The notes: generated by a model from the letters alone, not told the origin. Counted from the first letter of the stretch, positions 52,453-62,475 are shown. The stretch: DNA of 64,000 nt from Lachnospiraceae bacterium UBA1818 (GCA_904419285.1 CAJFQZ010000010.1:1-64000); one strand, 5' to 3'. Made by a program: numbers and translations.

Positions 52453-53847
52453 CTACATAGTTCGTCTTTGTAGCAACACACAAGTCTCCACATGAACGGT
52501 CATCGGGAACATATCCACCGGTCTCGCCTTCTCCAGCTCATACCCCGCGCCGCACAGCACTTTCAGATCCCGTGCCAGCGTCGCGGAATCACAGCTCACA
52601 TACACGACCTTCTCCGGCTGCATCTTCACGATCGTCTCCAGCAGAGTCTCATCGCAGCCCTTCCGCGGCGGATCCACCACGATCACATCCGCGCGGGCAG
52701 ACTCCCCGCCGTGCTCCTGGGAGTACCTTTCATAATACTCCGGCAGTATCTCTTCCGCTTTCCCGACAAAGAATTCCGCATTGGTGATCCCGTTGAGCCC
52801 GGCGTTTTTCTTCGCATCCTCGATCGCCTGGGGCACGATCTCCACGCCGTACACCTGTCCTGCCTTCTGCGCGAGGAAGAGGGAGATCGTCCCGATGCCG
52901 CAGTAGAGGTCCCACACAGTCTCGCCGCCCCTGAGCCCGGCATACTCCAGGGCAAGGGAGTAGAGCTTCTCTGTCTGGACCGGATTCACCTGATAGAAGG
53001 ACAGAGGCGAGATCTGATATCTGACGTTCCCAATGTAGTCCGTGATATATCCCTGTCCCCAGAGGACCTGATAGGAATCTCCCATGATGACATTGGTCTG
53101 TCTGGTATTCGGGCTCAGGGAAATGCTGGTCATCCCGTCGATCCCGCGCAGCCTGCAGATCAATTCTTCCGCGCGGGGGATCCTGCTGCCGTTTACGACG
53201 AGACAGACCATGATCTCCTTTGTCGTAAACCCATAGCGGATCAGGACATGCCTCAGCAGCCCCTGTCCGGTCTTTTCATCGTAGGCAGGAATCCCGTACT
53301 CCTTCATAAATGCAAGGATGATCTCCAGTATCTCCTGATTCACCGGCACGCCCAGAGCACAGTCTGTGTTTGCGATGATGTCATGGGTCCTGCCTGCGTA
53401 GAATCCGGTCACAGGTCTGCCCTCCTTGTCTGTGCCGAAGGGGAACTGTGCCTTATTGCGGTATCCGAAGGGCTCATCCATGCCAAGGACAGGATCCATC
53501 ACGCGGTCCAGAATGTCCGGTGCGAACCCGCCGATCCGTTCAAGGTTTCCCCTCACTTTCTTTTCTTTGAACGCGAGCTGCTGCCCATAGGACATTTCCT
53601 GAATCTGGCATCCGCCGCACTTTCTGGCAAATGGGCATCTCGGCTCCACCCTCGCGGCAGAGGGCTCCAGGATCTTCATCAGCCTGGCGTATCCATAGTT
53701 CTTTTTCGCCTTCATGACTTTGACTTCCACCCGGTCGCCGATCACCGCATCCTTGATGAACAGCGTATAGCCGTCCACTTTTCCTATCCCTTCCCCGTTC
53801 ACGCCGATATCTTCAATCGTGACTGTGGCCATATCATTCTTCTGCAT
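52453..53847 (-). CDS. 23S rRNA (uracil-5-)-methyltransferase (RlmD/RumA type)
   Basis: A 464-residue SAM-dependent RNA methyltransferase. The N-terminal TRAM domain (VTIEDIGVNGEGIGKVDGY), the Fe-S cysteines (CPFARKCGGCQI), the SAM motif VWDLYCGIGTISLFLA, and VVDPPRKGCDE with catalytic Cys in VYVSCDSATLARD are present. The last residues (QRRTM) come from the inserted element rather than the original gene end, with conserved HVETCVLL just ahead. ATG at 53847 has AAAGGAG. Activity should be preserved because only the very C-terminus changed. Confidence 0.92.
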   Translation of the reverse strand: MQKNDMATVTIEDIGVNGEGIGKVDGYTLFIKDAVIGDRVEVKVMKAKKNYGYARLMKILEPSAARVEPRCPFARKCGGCQIQEMSYGQQLAFKEKKVRGNLERIGGFAPDILDRVMDPVLGMDEPFGYRNKAQFPFGTDKEGRPVTGFYAGRTHDIIANTDCALGVPVNQEILEIILAFMKEYGIPAYDEKTGQGLLRHVLIRYGFTTKEIMVCLVVNGSRIPRAEELICRLRGIDGMTSISLSPNTRQTNVIMGDSYQVLWGQGYITDYIGNVRYQISPLSFYQVNPVQTEKLYSLALEYAGLRGGETVWDLYCGIGTISLFLAQKAGQVYGVEIVPQAIEDAKKNAGLNGITNAEFFVGKAEEILPEYYERYSQEHGGESARADVIVVDPPRKGCDETLLETIVKMQPEKVVYVSCDSATLARDLKVLCGAGYELEKARPVDMFPMTVHVETCVLLQRRTM

Positions 53848-53867
53848 ATCCTGCTCCTTTTCATAAA

Positions 53868-53905
53868 AGCGGGGACGCATCCCCGCATCTGTGTTCATCA
53901 CATGC
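53868..53905. repeat. GGGGAC-type palindrome between rlmD and yhaM
   Basis: GCGGGGACGCATCCCCGC (53869-53886) folds on itself, and ACGTCCCC lies ~30 bp on, at the end of the YhaM coding region. Related to the stems at 34307-34341. Confidence 0.45.
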
Positions 53906-53909
53906 CGTT

Positions 53910-54854
53910 TTACGTCCCCGATGTTCTTCTTAAGTTTGACTCAAAGAGTCTGTTGTATCCAAGCCATTCCGTTCCTGTCTTCCCTTTGAAAAGCTCTGTC
54001 AGCGTCTGCATCTTGGCATCCGCATTGTCCGCCAGATTGAGTGCCAGCGCTTCGGCAAGGGCCGGTTTCTTGGGCGAGCCGTACTCCAACTCCCCGTGAT
54101 GTGCGATCACACAGTGCTTCAGCTCATTGGCGAGCTTCGGTGGGAAATCCGGGATCGTGCGGATCGCCTCATCGATCATCTCAACGCCGATCACGATGTG
54201 GCCGATCAGCTGGCCTTCATCTGTATAATCATTATCCGGGAAATCCGACAGCTCTCTTGTCTTTCCGATGTCATGGCAGATCGCAGCGGTGTACAGAAGA
54301 TCCCGGTTCAGGATCGGATATGCACCGGCAAAATATTCGCACATATGAAGAACGCTCAGTGTATGCTCCAGGAGCCCTCCTGAGAAGCCGTGATGCACTG
54401 TCTTTGCCGCCGAGTGCCCTTTGAATTTCTTTATGAACTGTTCGTCATTGATAAAGTAGAACTCCAGCACCTGTCTCAGATACTGGTTTGAGATCTGACG
54501 GATATATGCAGTCAGTTCCTCATACATTCCGCTCACGCTCTTTTCGGTGGTTGGCATATAGTCCGCCGGATTGTACTCGCCTTCCTCCGCGCGGCGGATC
54601 TGTTTGATATTCAGCTGGAGATTGCCGTTGTAGCTGATGACATCCCCATATACTTCGATAAAATCCTTCTCCTCATAATCTGCGATCCCCTGGGAATTCG
54701 GATCCCACACCTTCCCGTCCAGTATTCCTGTTTTGTCCTGAAGGAGCAGATTGTCGTATGGCTTCCCATTCCTTGTCTCAGCGGAACGTTTCCCTTTGCA
54801 GAGATAAACATTCCTTATCGTCTCACCTTCATGCAGTCCGTTAATATATCTCAT
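53910..54854 (-). CDS. 3'-5' exoribonuclease YhaM family
   Basis: A 314-residue nuclease. An N-terminal OB-fold (~1-90, KPYDNLLLQDKTGILDGKVW) precedes the HD domain with metal-site motifs GGLLEHTLSV, AAICHDIGKTRE, HIVIG and IAHHGELEYG. It degrades RNA and DNA from the 3' end and joins general RNA turnover. The C-terminal residues RRTSGT overlap a GGGGACGT element. ATG at 54854. Confidence 0.92.
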   Translation of the reverse strand: MRYINGLHEGETIRNVYLCKGKRSAETRNGKPYDNLLLQDKTGILDGKVWDPNSQGIADYEEKDFIEVYGDVISYNGNLQLNIKQIRRAEEGEYNPADYMPTTEKSVSGMYEELTAYIRQISNQYLRQVLEFYFINDEQFIKKFKGHSAAKTVHHGFSGGLLEHTLSVLHMCEYFAGAYPILNRDLLYTAAICHDIGKTRELSDFPDNDYTDEGQLIGHIVIGVEMIDEAIRTIPDFPPKLANELKHCVIAHHGELEYGSPKKPALAEALALNLADNADAKMQTLTELFKGKTGTEWLGYNRLFESNLRRTSGT

Positions 54855-54867
54855 TTTTTTCCTCTTT

Positions 54868-56208
54868 CTATCCTTCTTTGCTTCCGACGGTCACTGTAAA
54901 CTCAACATCCACATAACCGTCTGTGCCCAGACGTTTCCCTCTGAGCGTGACCGTATCACCGGTCATTGTATCGAACAGCGCCCGCTGATATGCCGCGGCG
55001 CTCGATACATCCTCGCCGCCGACCTCCCAGATCACATCTCCGTTCTGGATTCCCGCCGCCATCGCCGGTGAATCCGGATCTACCTCGATCACGTAAATGC
55101 CCTCCGGGATTCCCTGCTCCTTCTGGATGGCGCTTGTCACCGCTGTCCCGTATATTCCGATATAGGGCACGCTGTCGCCGTTTGCCAGAAGTTCGATGGT
55201 TGTCTTCAGATCCGAGATGGCATACGCGTTTGCCGTGGATTCATCCTCATCGTCCCAGATCTTCGATGAGATCAGTCCGATCACCTCACCGTCCAGATTA
55301 AACAGAACCCCCGTTCCATCTGATCCCGCTGCGATATCCGTAGACAGCACACTGCATTCGCCGTCGTAGAATTTTTCCTGATAATCATTTGAACTAATGA
55401 TTCCATAGGCAGCCCCGTCCGCATATCCGAACATGCTTCCAAGGGCGATCACCGCCTGTCCCTGCTTTACAAGATTGGAGTTGCCCAGGACCGATACCTT
55501 CACCGCATTCCACGTTGAACTGGCTATTCCTGTCCTCGCCACACTGAACACGGCAAGCCCTCTGGTCGCATCGCGCTGCTTGAGGGATGCGCTGTGGACT
55601 GTCCCGTCGGAAAACGTGACGTTCCAGGCATCTCCCTCACCACACAGTGAGTCATCCGCCAGGATCAAAAGTTCCTGCCCGTTGTCTGCAGTGATCACCC
55701 CCGTCACCGAAGGGCGGATCCCGGTTGCTTCTGCATTCCAGTCCTGTTCAGCGCTGACCACGCTGACCGACGCGGTGCCTTTCCGCGCTTCCTGTGCGAC
55801 TGCATTCATACTGTCCATGATCTCTTCATAACTCTCCGCATCCAGCACCTGCTCTGCCGGTGCCTCTGCTGCCGCCGAGGCGTCCTCTTCTTCCGAAGGC
55901 TGCTCATCTTCCGGGATCGTCACCGTCTGAGGATCCCCCCTGAACCAGCTCTGCGCCCACGGTTTGAGCGCAAAAAAACCAAGGCAGGCAAATCCTCCCA
56001 GCAGCACTCCGCATACTGCGATCCGGATAAGCTGTCTTATGAGTTTTTCCCTGCTTATCGGCTTCGTCTTGATCGTCTCCTGAAGGAAGGAATATTTGTC
56101 ATCCCGGTCATTTTCCTCCGGGTCTCCCTCCTGCGCGATCTGCTGTATCTCTCTGTTTTTTCCCGAGTCATCCTCATGACTCATGCGAGGATCTTCATCA
56201 TACGGCAT
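54868..56208 (-). CDS. HtrA-like membrane protein with lost catalytic triad and a PDZ domain
   Basis: A 446-residue protein. A charged cytoplasmic N-terminus (~1-57) is followed by a membrane helix (~62-80), an acidic linker (SEEEDASAAAEAP), a trypsin-like domain (~150-345) and a PDZ domain (~355-440, GIYVIEVDPDSPAMAAGIQ). Compared with HtrA, the His motif TNNHV reads LADDS, the Asp motif DLAV reads GLAV, and GNSGGP reads GSDGTG. So all three catalytic residues are changed. It is likely a binding or sensing protein rather than a protease. AGGAG precedes the ATG. Confidence 0.82.
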   Translation of the reverse strand: MPYDEDPRMSHEDDSGKNREIQQIAQEGDPEENDRDDKYSFLQETIKTKPISREKLIRQLIRIAVCGVLLGGFACLGFFALKPWAQSWFRGDPQTVTIPEDEQPSEEEDASAAAEAPAEQVLDAESYEEIMDSMNAVAQEARKGTASVSVVSAEQDWNAEATGIRPSVTGVITADNGQELLILADDSLCGEGDAWNVTFSDGTVHSASLKQRDATRGLAVFSVARTGIASSTWNAVKVSVLGNSNLVKQGQAVIALGSMFGYADGAAYGIISSNDYQEKFYDGECSVLSTDIAAGSDGTGVLFNLDGEVIGLISSKIWDDEDESTANAYAISDLKTTIELLANGDSVPYIGIYGTAVTSAIQKEQGIPEGIYVIEVDPDSPAMAAGIQNGDVIWEVGGEDVSSAAAYQRALFDTMTGDTVTLRGKRLGTDGYVDVEFTVTVGSKEG

Positions 56209-56437
56209 AGGCGTAAATCTCCTACAGGCATAAATGTCTTCCGTGTTCTAGTATAACCGATTCCCCCGGATTGTTCAATCTTTTCCGGCCGGCACGCCCC
56301 ATAAAACTCGCCAAAAAACCTTTTCTTTGCCCGGATAATGGGGTAGAATGGAACATGTATCATCGAACTGCTCAACTGTAATTTCGTTATAACATGAAAT
56401 TTTTTATTGAGATCAAATTTTATAGATAAGAGGTATT

Positions 56438-58813
56438 ATGAATCAGAAAACTTTGACAAAACTGGAATTTGACAAGATCACCGCACTGCTCGTGGAAGAG
56501 GCCTCCTCTTTCCGGGGGCAGCAGCTCTGCCGGCGTTTAAAGCCGATGACTGACATTGACAAGATCAACACATTTCAGGAGCAGACTGCCGCTGCATTTA
56601 CCCGGATCGTACAAAAAGGACGGATCTCCTTCGGCGATGCGGCGCCAATAGAAGAGTCCATGAAACGGCTTGAGGTCGGCGGCGCGCTCAGCATCACTGA
56701 GCTACTGCGCATCAGCCGCCTGCTTGCCAATACCGCCCGTGTAAAAGCATACGGACGGCACGAGACACAGGATGACGCTTCCGACTGCCTGGATGAGTAT
56801 TTCAGCTGTCTGGAGCCGCTCACTCCTCTCACCAATGAAATTGAACGGTGCATCCTCTCGGAGGATGAGATCAGCGATGACGCCAGTCCGGCGCTGAAGC
56901 GGATCCGCCGCAGCATGAATGCGATCAATGACAAGGTCCACTCCACACTGACCGGTCTGGTGAACGGATCTCTGAGGACTTATCTCCAGGATCCGATCAT
57001 CACCATGAGAGGAGACCGCTACTGTCTGCCGGTCAAAGCAGAATACCGCGGACAGGTCCAGGGACTTATCCACGACCAGTCCTCCACCGGTTCCACCCTT
57101 TTCATCGAACCGATGGCGGTTGTAAAGCTGAACAACGACTTAAAGGAACTCTATGCCCAGGAGCAGGAGGAGATCCAGGTCATTCTTGCCGGCCTGAGCA
57201 GTGAGGCGGCACAGTATATCGAAGAGATCCGGACAGATTACCGCACCATGACTGACCTGGACTTCATTTTTGCGAGAGGCGCACTTGCTCTCTCCATGAA
57301 CGCCAGCCGGCCCATGTTCAACGAGGAGGGGCGCATCCGCATCCGCGAGGGGCGCCATCCGCTCCTGAACGCGAAGACGGTCGTCCCGATCACAGTCTCT
57401 CTGGGAGAAGACTTCACACTTCTCATCATCACCGGACCGAACACAGGCGGTAAGACAGTGTCCCTTAAGACCGTAGGACTGTTCACCCTGATGGGACAGG
57501 CCGGGCTCCATATCCCCGCCGGAGATCATTCAGAGCTCGCGGTTTTCCGGCAGGTATACGCGGACATCGGCGACGAGCAGAGCATTGAGCAGAGCTTAAG
57601 TACCTTCTCGTCCCATATGACGAATATTGTTTCTTTCCTCAAGAAAGTGGATGAGCGCTCACTGGTCCTCTTTGACGAGCTCGGAGCCGGCACGGACCCG
57701 ACAGAGGGAGCTGCGCTGGCGACAGCCATCCTCTCTTATCTTCACCAGCGCGGGATCCGCACCATGGCGACCACTCATTACAGCGAACTGAAAGTCTATG
57801 CCCTCTCCACTCCGGGAGTTGAGAACGCCTGCTGTGAGTTCGACGTGGAGAGCCTGCGTCCTACTTACCGGCTGCTGATCGGAATCCCCGGCAAGAGCAA
57901 CGCCTTCGCCATCTCAGGGAAACTGGGACTGCCGGACTTTATTATAGAAGATGCGAAGAAACGGCTGAGCGAGCAGGACGTCTCTTTTGAGGATCTTCTG
58001 AGCGACCTTGAGGCGAGCAGACGCACGATCGAGAAGGAACAGGAAGAGATCGCGGCCTACCGCCGGGAAGCAGAAGCCCTGAAACAGAAGGCAAAAGAGA
58101 GTCAGGCAAAACTGGATGAGCAGCGGGACCGCATCCTTCGTGAGGCAAACGAAAAGGCAAACGCTATCCTGCGCGAGGCAAAGGAAGTGGCCGACGAGAC
58201 GATCAAGAACTTCCGCAAATTCGGCAGGGAGAATATCTCCGCCGCGGAGATGGAGAAAGAACGCGACCGCCTCCGCCGGAAGATCAATGACACTGCCGCT
58301 GCCTCTTCCCTCAAGGCTCAGAAACCGAAAAAGAAATACAAACCGAGCGATTTCAAGCTCGGAGAGTCGGTCAAAGTACTCAGCATGAACCTGACCGGTA
58401 CGATCACTTCACGTCCTGATTCAAAGGGAAATGTCACCGTACAGATGGGCATTCTCCGGTCTCAGGTAAATATATCAGACCTGGAGATCATCGAAGAGCC
58501 CTCTCCCTACGCGCCGAAGAAACTGAAGCATTCTTCCAAAGGCCGGATCGGGATGAGCAAGTCCCTCTCGGTCAGCCCCGAGATCAATCTGCTCGGGAAG
58601 ACCGTGGACGAGGCTGTTGCGGAGCTGGACAAATACCTGGACGACGCGCTGCTCTCTCACCTCAATACTGTCCGGATCGTTCACGGAAAGGGAACCGGAG
58701 CGCTCAGAAAAGGGATCCACGAATATCTGCGCCGCCAGAAACATGTTAAGTCTTACCATCTCGCAGAGTTCGGAGAGGGCGACGCAGGAGTCACGATCGT
58801 AGAGCTGGGATGA
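56438..58813 (+). CDS. mutS2: Endonuclease MutS2
   Basis: A 791-residue MutS-family ATPase. Lever/clamp helices are followed by the ATPase with Walker A GPNTGGKTVSLKT, Walker B LVLFDELGAGTDPTEG and TTHYSELK. A coiled coil (~510-630), a KOW-like domain (~655-700) and a C-terminal Smr nuclease domain with VRIVHGKGTGALRKGIHEYL come next. In Firmicutes MutS2 acts on stalled or collided ribosomes and on recombination intermediates. Full length. Confidence 0.96.
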   Translation: MNQKTLTKLEFDKITALLVEEASSFRGQQLCRRLKPMTDIDKINTFQEQTAAAFTRIVQKGRISFGDAAPIEESMKRLEVGGALSITELLRISRLLANTARVKAYGRHETQDDASDCLDEYFSCLEPLTPLTNEIERCILSEDEISDDASPALKRIRRSMNAINDKVHSTLTGLVNGSLRTYLQDPIITMRGDRYCLPVKAEYRGQVQGLIHDQSSTGSTLFIEPMAVVKLNNDLKELYAQEQEEIQVILAGLSSEAAQYIEEIRTDYRTMTDLDFIFARGALALSMNASRPMFNEEGRIRIREGRHPLLNAKTVVPITVSLGEDFTLLIITGPNTGGKTVSLKTVGLFTLMGQAGLHIPAGDHSELAVFRQVYADIGDEQSIEQSLSTFSSHMTNIVSFLKKVDERSLVLFDELGAGTDPTEGAALATAILSYLHQRGIRTMATTHYSELKVYALSTPGVENACCEFDVESLRPTYRLLIGIPGKSNAFAISGKLGLPDFIIEDAKKRLSEQDVSFEDLLSDLEASRRTIEKEQEEIAAYRREAEALKQKAKESQAKLDEQRDRILREANEKANAILREAKEVADETIKNFRKFGRENISAAEMEKERDRLRRKINDTAAASSLKAQKPKKKYKPSDFKLGESVKVLSMNLTGTITSRPDSKGNVTVQMGILRSQVNISDLEIIEEPSPYAPKKLKHSSKGRIGMSKSLSVSPEINLLGKTVDEAVAELDKYLDDALLSHLNTVRIVHGKGTGALRKGIHEYLRRQKHVKSYHLAEFGEGDAGVTIVELG

Positions 58814-58887
58814 TCCCGGAACCGGGATAACAGAATTCGCACAGAACAGGATACAGCCGGCGGCTGTATGAAGGAGGTATAAATAAT

Positions 58888-59589
58888 ATGATAGGAAAAC
58901 AGAAAATTCTGATCGTCGATGACGATGAAAATATTGCGGAACTCATCTCCCTGTATCTCACAAAGGAATGTTTTGACACCAAAATGGTCTACAACGGGGA
59001 GGATGCCCTTGCGGCTTTTGACACATACCAGCCCAGTCTGATCCTTCTGGACCTGATGCTGCCAGGCATGGACGGCTACCAGGTGTGCCGGGAGATCCGC
59101 GCCAGGTCTTCCACTCCGATCATCATGCTCTCTGCAAAGGGAGAAGTGTTCGACAAGGTCCTCGGCCTGGAACTGGGAGCAGACGACTATATCATGAAGC
59201 CCTTTGATTCCAAAGAGATGGTCGCCCGCGTCCGAGCGGTCCTGCGGCGCTATCATCCCGTCAAGACAGAAGCACCGGAACGGGAGAAGACAAAATGTGT
59301 AGAGTACGACGGCATCACCATCAACCTGACCAACTATTCCGTCGTCTGCGACGGAAAAAATGTGGAGATGCCGCCAAAGGAGCTTGAGCTCCTCTACTGT
59401 CTGGCCTCCTCCCCGAACCAGGTCTTCACAAGAGAACAGCTGCTGGACCGTATCTGGGGATATGAATATGTGGGGGATACAAGGACCGTTGACGTTCATA
59501 TCAAGCGCCTCCGCGAGAAGATCAAAGATCATCCGCGCTGGAGCCTGAGTACTGTATGGGGCATCGGATATAAATTTGAGACCAGGTAA
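58888..59589 (+). CDS. OmpR/PhoB-family response regulator
   Basis: A 233-residue regulator. The receiver domain has ILIVDDDENI, the phosphoacceptor Asp in LILLDLMLPGMDG, and KPFDSKEM with the conserved Lys. The C-terminal winged helix has LELLYCLASSPNQVFTREQL and DVHIKRLREK. GGAGG precedes the ATG. The partner kinase begins 26 bp downstream. Confidence 0.95.
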   Translation: MIGKQKILIVDDDENIAELISLYLTKECFDTKMVYNGEDALAAFDTYQPSLILLDLMLPGMDGYQVCREIRARSSTPIIMLSAKGEVFDKVLGLELGADDYIMKPFDSKEMVARVRAVLRRYHPVKTEAPEREKTKCVEYDGITINLTNYSVVCDGKNVEMPPKELELLYCLASSPNQVFTREQLLDRIWGYEYVGDTRTVDVHIKRLREKIKDHPRWSLSTVWGIGYKFETR

Positions 59590-59615
59590 CCTGAACTTCG
59601 GAGATATTGCTTATT

Positions 59616-61019
59616 ATGAAAAGTATTCTACATCTGAAATTTATCGCGCTGTACATCATCTTCGGATTTCTGTGCATATTTACTACCGCCACGCTGACGG
59701 AGGAGCTGCTCACTGACAGGCTGGAGGAAGACACCTCCCGGACTCTTTACCGGGAGGCGACACTGATCGCCAATGATTATCTTCCCTCCTACTTTACGGA
59801 CGGCTCCCCCATCTGGGCAGTACAGTCCCAGCTCGCCGCAATGAGGCTCTACCTTGAGTCCTCACTCTGGTTTGTGAAGGACGACGGTACGATGATCACC
59901 TCGTCGAATGTGGAGGGCACTTCCTCCCCGGAGATCATCGAAGACTTTAATCCGGCGGAAATCGGCGGAAATCAATTTATTGTGGGCACCTACCACGACT
60001 ACTTTGACGAAGACGTCATAACCGTGATGGCGCCGGTGACTCAGGGATTTTCAACGGAAGGATATCTTCTGATCCACAAGCCGGTCTCCTCACTTGACGA
60101 GATCTGCAGCTCCCTGCTGGTTCCGGTCTACATCTCCCTGTTCGTCATCTTCCTGCTGTCCTTTATCTTTCTGCTGGGATTCCATTTCTTTGTCTACAGA
60201 CCGCTCCGGCAGATCACCGAGGCGGCGAAGCAGTATGCCATGGGGAATCTGGAATACGAGATCCCCGTGTCCGCGCACGATGAGATGGGGTATCTGTCGG
60301 CGTCGCTCAACTTTATGGCTGTACAGCTCAAAGACATGGATGATTATCAGAAAAAGATCGTGGCGAATGTATCTCATGACTTCCGTTCCCCCCTCACTTC
60401 CATCAAAGGGTATGTGGAGGCGATGTACGACGGGACTATCCCCCCGGAGCTCCATGAGAAGTATCTGAAAATCATTCTTTTCGAGACAGAACGGCTGACA
60501 GACCTGACTTCGGATCTGCTCACACTGAACGAATTTGACACAAAGGAACTGCTCCTGGATAAAACAAGATTCGATATCCAGGAAGTGATCAAAAACACCG
60601 CGGCGTCATTCGAGGGCGTCTGCACTCCAAAACATATTTCCATCGAGCTGCTGCTCCTGCCTGATACGGTGCGGGTCTATGCCGACAGGCGCAAGATCCA
60701 GCAGGTACTTTACAACCTGCTCGACAACGCAGTCAAGTTCAGCGAAAATGAATCAACCATTACGGTTGAGGTGACCGAGAAAAACGACAAGATCTTTATC
60801 TCAGTCAAGGACCGCGGCATCGGAATCCCGCGGAAAGAGCTGAACAAAATCTGGGAACGCTTCTATAAATCCGATGTGTCGAGAGGAAAAGACAAGAAAG
60901 GCACCGGGCTGGGGCTGTCCATTGTCAAAGAAGTCATACAGGCACACGATGAACACATCAACGTCATAAGCACCGAGGGCGTGGGAACGGAGTTCATCTT
61001 TTCCTTAAGCAAAGCCTGA
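59616..61019 (+). CDS. Sensor histidine kinase
   Basis: A 467-residue membrane kinase. Two membrane helices (~6-26 and ~166-188) flank a ~140-residue extracytoplasmic sensor. HAMP (~190-240) precedes the HisKA box VANVSHDFRSPLTSIKGY (phospho-His) and the ATP-binding domain with NLLDNAVKFSENE, DRGIGIP and GTGLGLSIV. ATG at 59616 is used; a TTG three codons upstream is closer to the GGAGA site and may be the true start. The stimulus is unknown. Confidence 0.93.
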   Translation: MKSILHLKFIALYIIFGFLCIFTTATLTEELLTDRLEEDTSRTLYREATLIANDYLPSYFTDGSPIWAVQSQLAAMRLYLESSLWFVKDDGTMITSSNVEGTSSPEIIEDFNPAEIGGNQFIVGTYHDYFDEDVITVMAPVTQGFSTEGYLLIHKPVSSLDEICSSLLVPVYISLFVIFLLSFIFLLGFHFFVYRPLRQITEAAKQYAMGNLEYEIPVSAHDEMGYLSASLNFMAVQLKDMDDYQKKIVANVSHDFRSPLTSIKGYVEAMYDGTIPPELHEKYLKIILFETERLTDLTSDLLTLNEFDTKELLLDKTRFDIQEVIKNTAASFEGVCTPKHISIELLLLPDTVRVYADRRKIQQVLYNLLDNAVKFSENESTITVEVTEKNDKIFISVKDRGIGIPRKELNKIWERFYKSDVSRGKDKKGTGLGLSIVKEVIQAHDEHINVISTEGVGTEFIFSLSKA

Positions 61020-61023
61020 AAAA

Positions 61024-61052
61024 GAAAAAGCAGTCGCGCGACTGCTTTTTTC
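61024..61052. terminator. Bidirectional terminator
   Basis: AAAAAGCAGTCG pairs with CGACTGCTTTTTT around CG. It is shared by the convergent kinase and binding-protein genes. Confidence 0.85.
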
Positions 61053-61065
61053 TTCTGCCTATATT

Positions 61066-62301
61066 CTACTCATACAGCATTGCCTGAACAGATTTCTCTT
61101 CCATATTTTCCTGATCCACCCAGACATAACCGGTATTCACTTCCGCCTCATTTCCGATCTCCAGGACGGTCCGCGCCGACGCGACGACCGCTGCATAGCC
61201 GATCCCGAACGGGTTCTGAACAACAAGACCGTCGATCTCTCCCGATTGAAGCGCCTCGATCTGTTCTGCACCGGCATCAAATCCCATCAGCACCACGTCA
61301 TCGATCTTGTCCATATTCTTTAAGGCCTTCAGCCCCAGCTGAGTGGCATTGACATTTGTGCCGAAGCACCCCTTCAGATCAGGATGCTTCGAAAGACAGT
61401 ACGCAACTGCATCCTCATCGCTCATGCTGTCCGCGATGGAATTGATCTCATCCATGACTGCAGCTGTCTCATCGCTCTGTTCCGTGTCCTGTCCTTCTTC
61501 CGCGGTCTGCTGCCCCTCTGCTTCTTCCAGCGTGACATTGAGCTGCTCCGCCGCCGCATTCTTCTTGATCTCATCCAGGTCATCCATATAGATCGTCTCA
61601 GCGACTGTGACCCCCGGATGCTCTGCTGATAATGTGTCGCGGAAGGCCGCCTCTCTCTCCTTCGCGCTGTCCGACACAGAATCATGTACGATCAGCGCGA
61701 CCTCTCCGCTGTCTCCGACAGCTTCGCACAGCTTGGACGCACCTGCCGCCGTCGCCTGTGAATTGTCCGTTCTGCAGGTACACTGGATCTCCTGGTAGAC
61801 ATTTCCCGAATCAAACGCAACGATCGGGATCCCGTTTTCAGCCGCAAGATCGAACTGTACGCCGGAAGCGTCCTGATCGATGCTTGCGATCGCGATCACA
61901 TCCGGATAACGGGCGAGCTCTTCATCCAGAATGTTGACCTGCTCGTCAATATTCTCCCCGTCTGCCGGCGCATTATAGAGCACCTTGATCTGATCACCCC
62001 CGCTGTATCCCAGCGCTTCATTCAGATCCGCAGCCGCCTGCTCAACGCCTGCCCTGATCTGCTTCCAGTAGGAAGAATTCTCTTCCTTTCCGACCACTGA
62101 TATATAAGTTCCCGGCTCCAGATCAAGTCCTTCCACATCTCTGTAGGCGGACGGAGTGATCGCGTCCAGATTTGCCTGGTAAGCCGGCTCGTTCGCAGTT
62201 TCTCCCGTAAAAACATTCTCTTCCTTCTCCGGGCTGCATGCACACAGTGCCATACCCGCACACGCAGCAGCACATAGTACTGAAACAAACTTTTTCTTCA
62301 T
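61066..62301 (-). CDS. Orphan sugar-binding lipoprotein (periplasmic-binding protein 4 type)
   Basis: A 411-residue RbsB-like binding protein with signal peptide and lipobox (cysteine 22 in LCAC). The body has YISVVGKEENSSYWKQIRAG, VIAIASIDQDASGV and PIVAFDSGN. An acidic insert (~235-265, containing GQQTAEEGQDTEQSDE) interrupts the second half and is unusual for the fold. No permease or ATPase is adjacent. The nearest gene is the two-component pair, convergent. It may pass ligand signals rather than feed transport; this is inference. Confidence 0.82.
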   Translation of the reverse strand: MKKKFVSVLCAAACAGMALCACSPEKEENVFTGETANEPAYQANLDAITPSAYRDVEGLDLEPGTYISVVGKEENSSYWKQIRAGVEQAAADLNEALGYSGGDQIKVLYNAPADGENIDEQVNILDEELARYPDVIAIASIDQDASGVQFDLAAENGIPIVAFDSGNVYQEIQCTCRTDNSQATAAGASKLCEAVGDSGEVALIVHDSVSDSAKEREAAFRDTLSAEHPGVTVAETIYMDDLDEIKKNAAAEQLNVTLEEAEGQQTAEEGQDTEQSDETAAVMDEINSIADSMSDEDAVAYCLSKHPDLKGCFGTNVNATQLGLKALKNMDKIDDVVLMGFDAGAEQIEALQSGEIDGLVVQNPFGIGYAAVVASARTVLEIGNEAEVNTGYVWVDQENMEEKSVQAMLYE

Positions 62302-62446
62302 TTTAGCCTCCGTTAAGTGAATTTCTCTTTCCCCGGTCAACTGGCATCATTTCACTATAATACACCATACGTACAAAAAATAAAGTATTTTTTTCTTAAA
62401 TTTTTATTTCCGGATCAACGTACTGGATTTTGAACATCAAAATCTC

Positions 62447-62475
62447 TTGTATATTTAACATGATTGTATTAAAAT
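62447..62475 (+). promoter_or_regulatory. Ferredoxin promoter
   Basis: TTGTAT (62447-62452), a 17-bp spacer and TAAAAT (62470-62475), 58 bp before the start. A GGGGAC-containing stem (ACGAAAA/TTTTCGT) lies in the leader at 62482-62508. Confidence 0.5.

Noticed and set aside
52492..54099. 535-residue + strand frame opposite rlmD
   Set aside because: Shadow of a conserved methyltransferase gene; no homology features.
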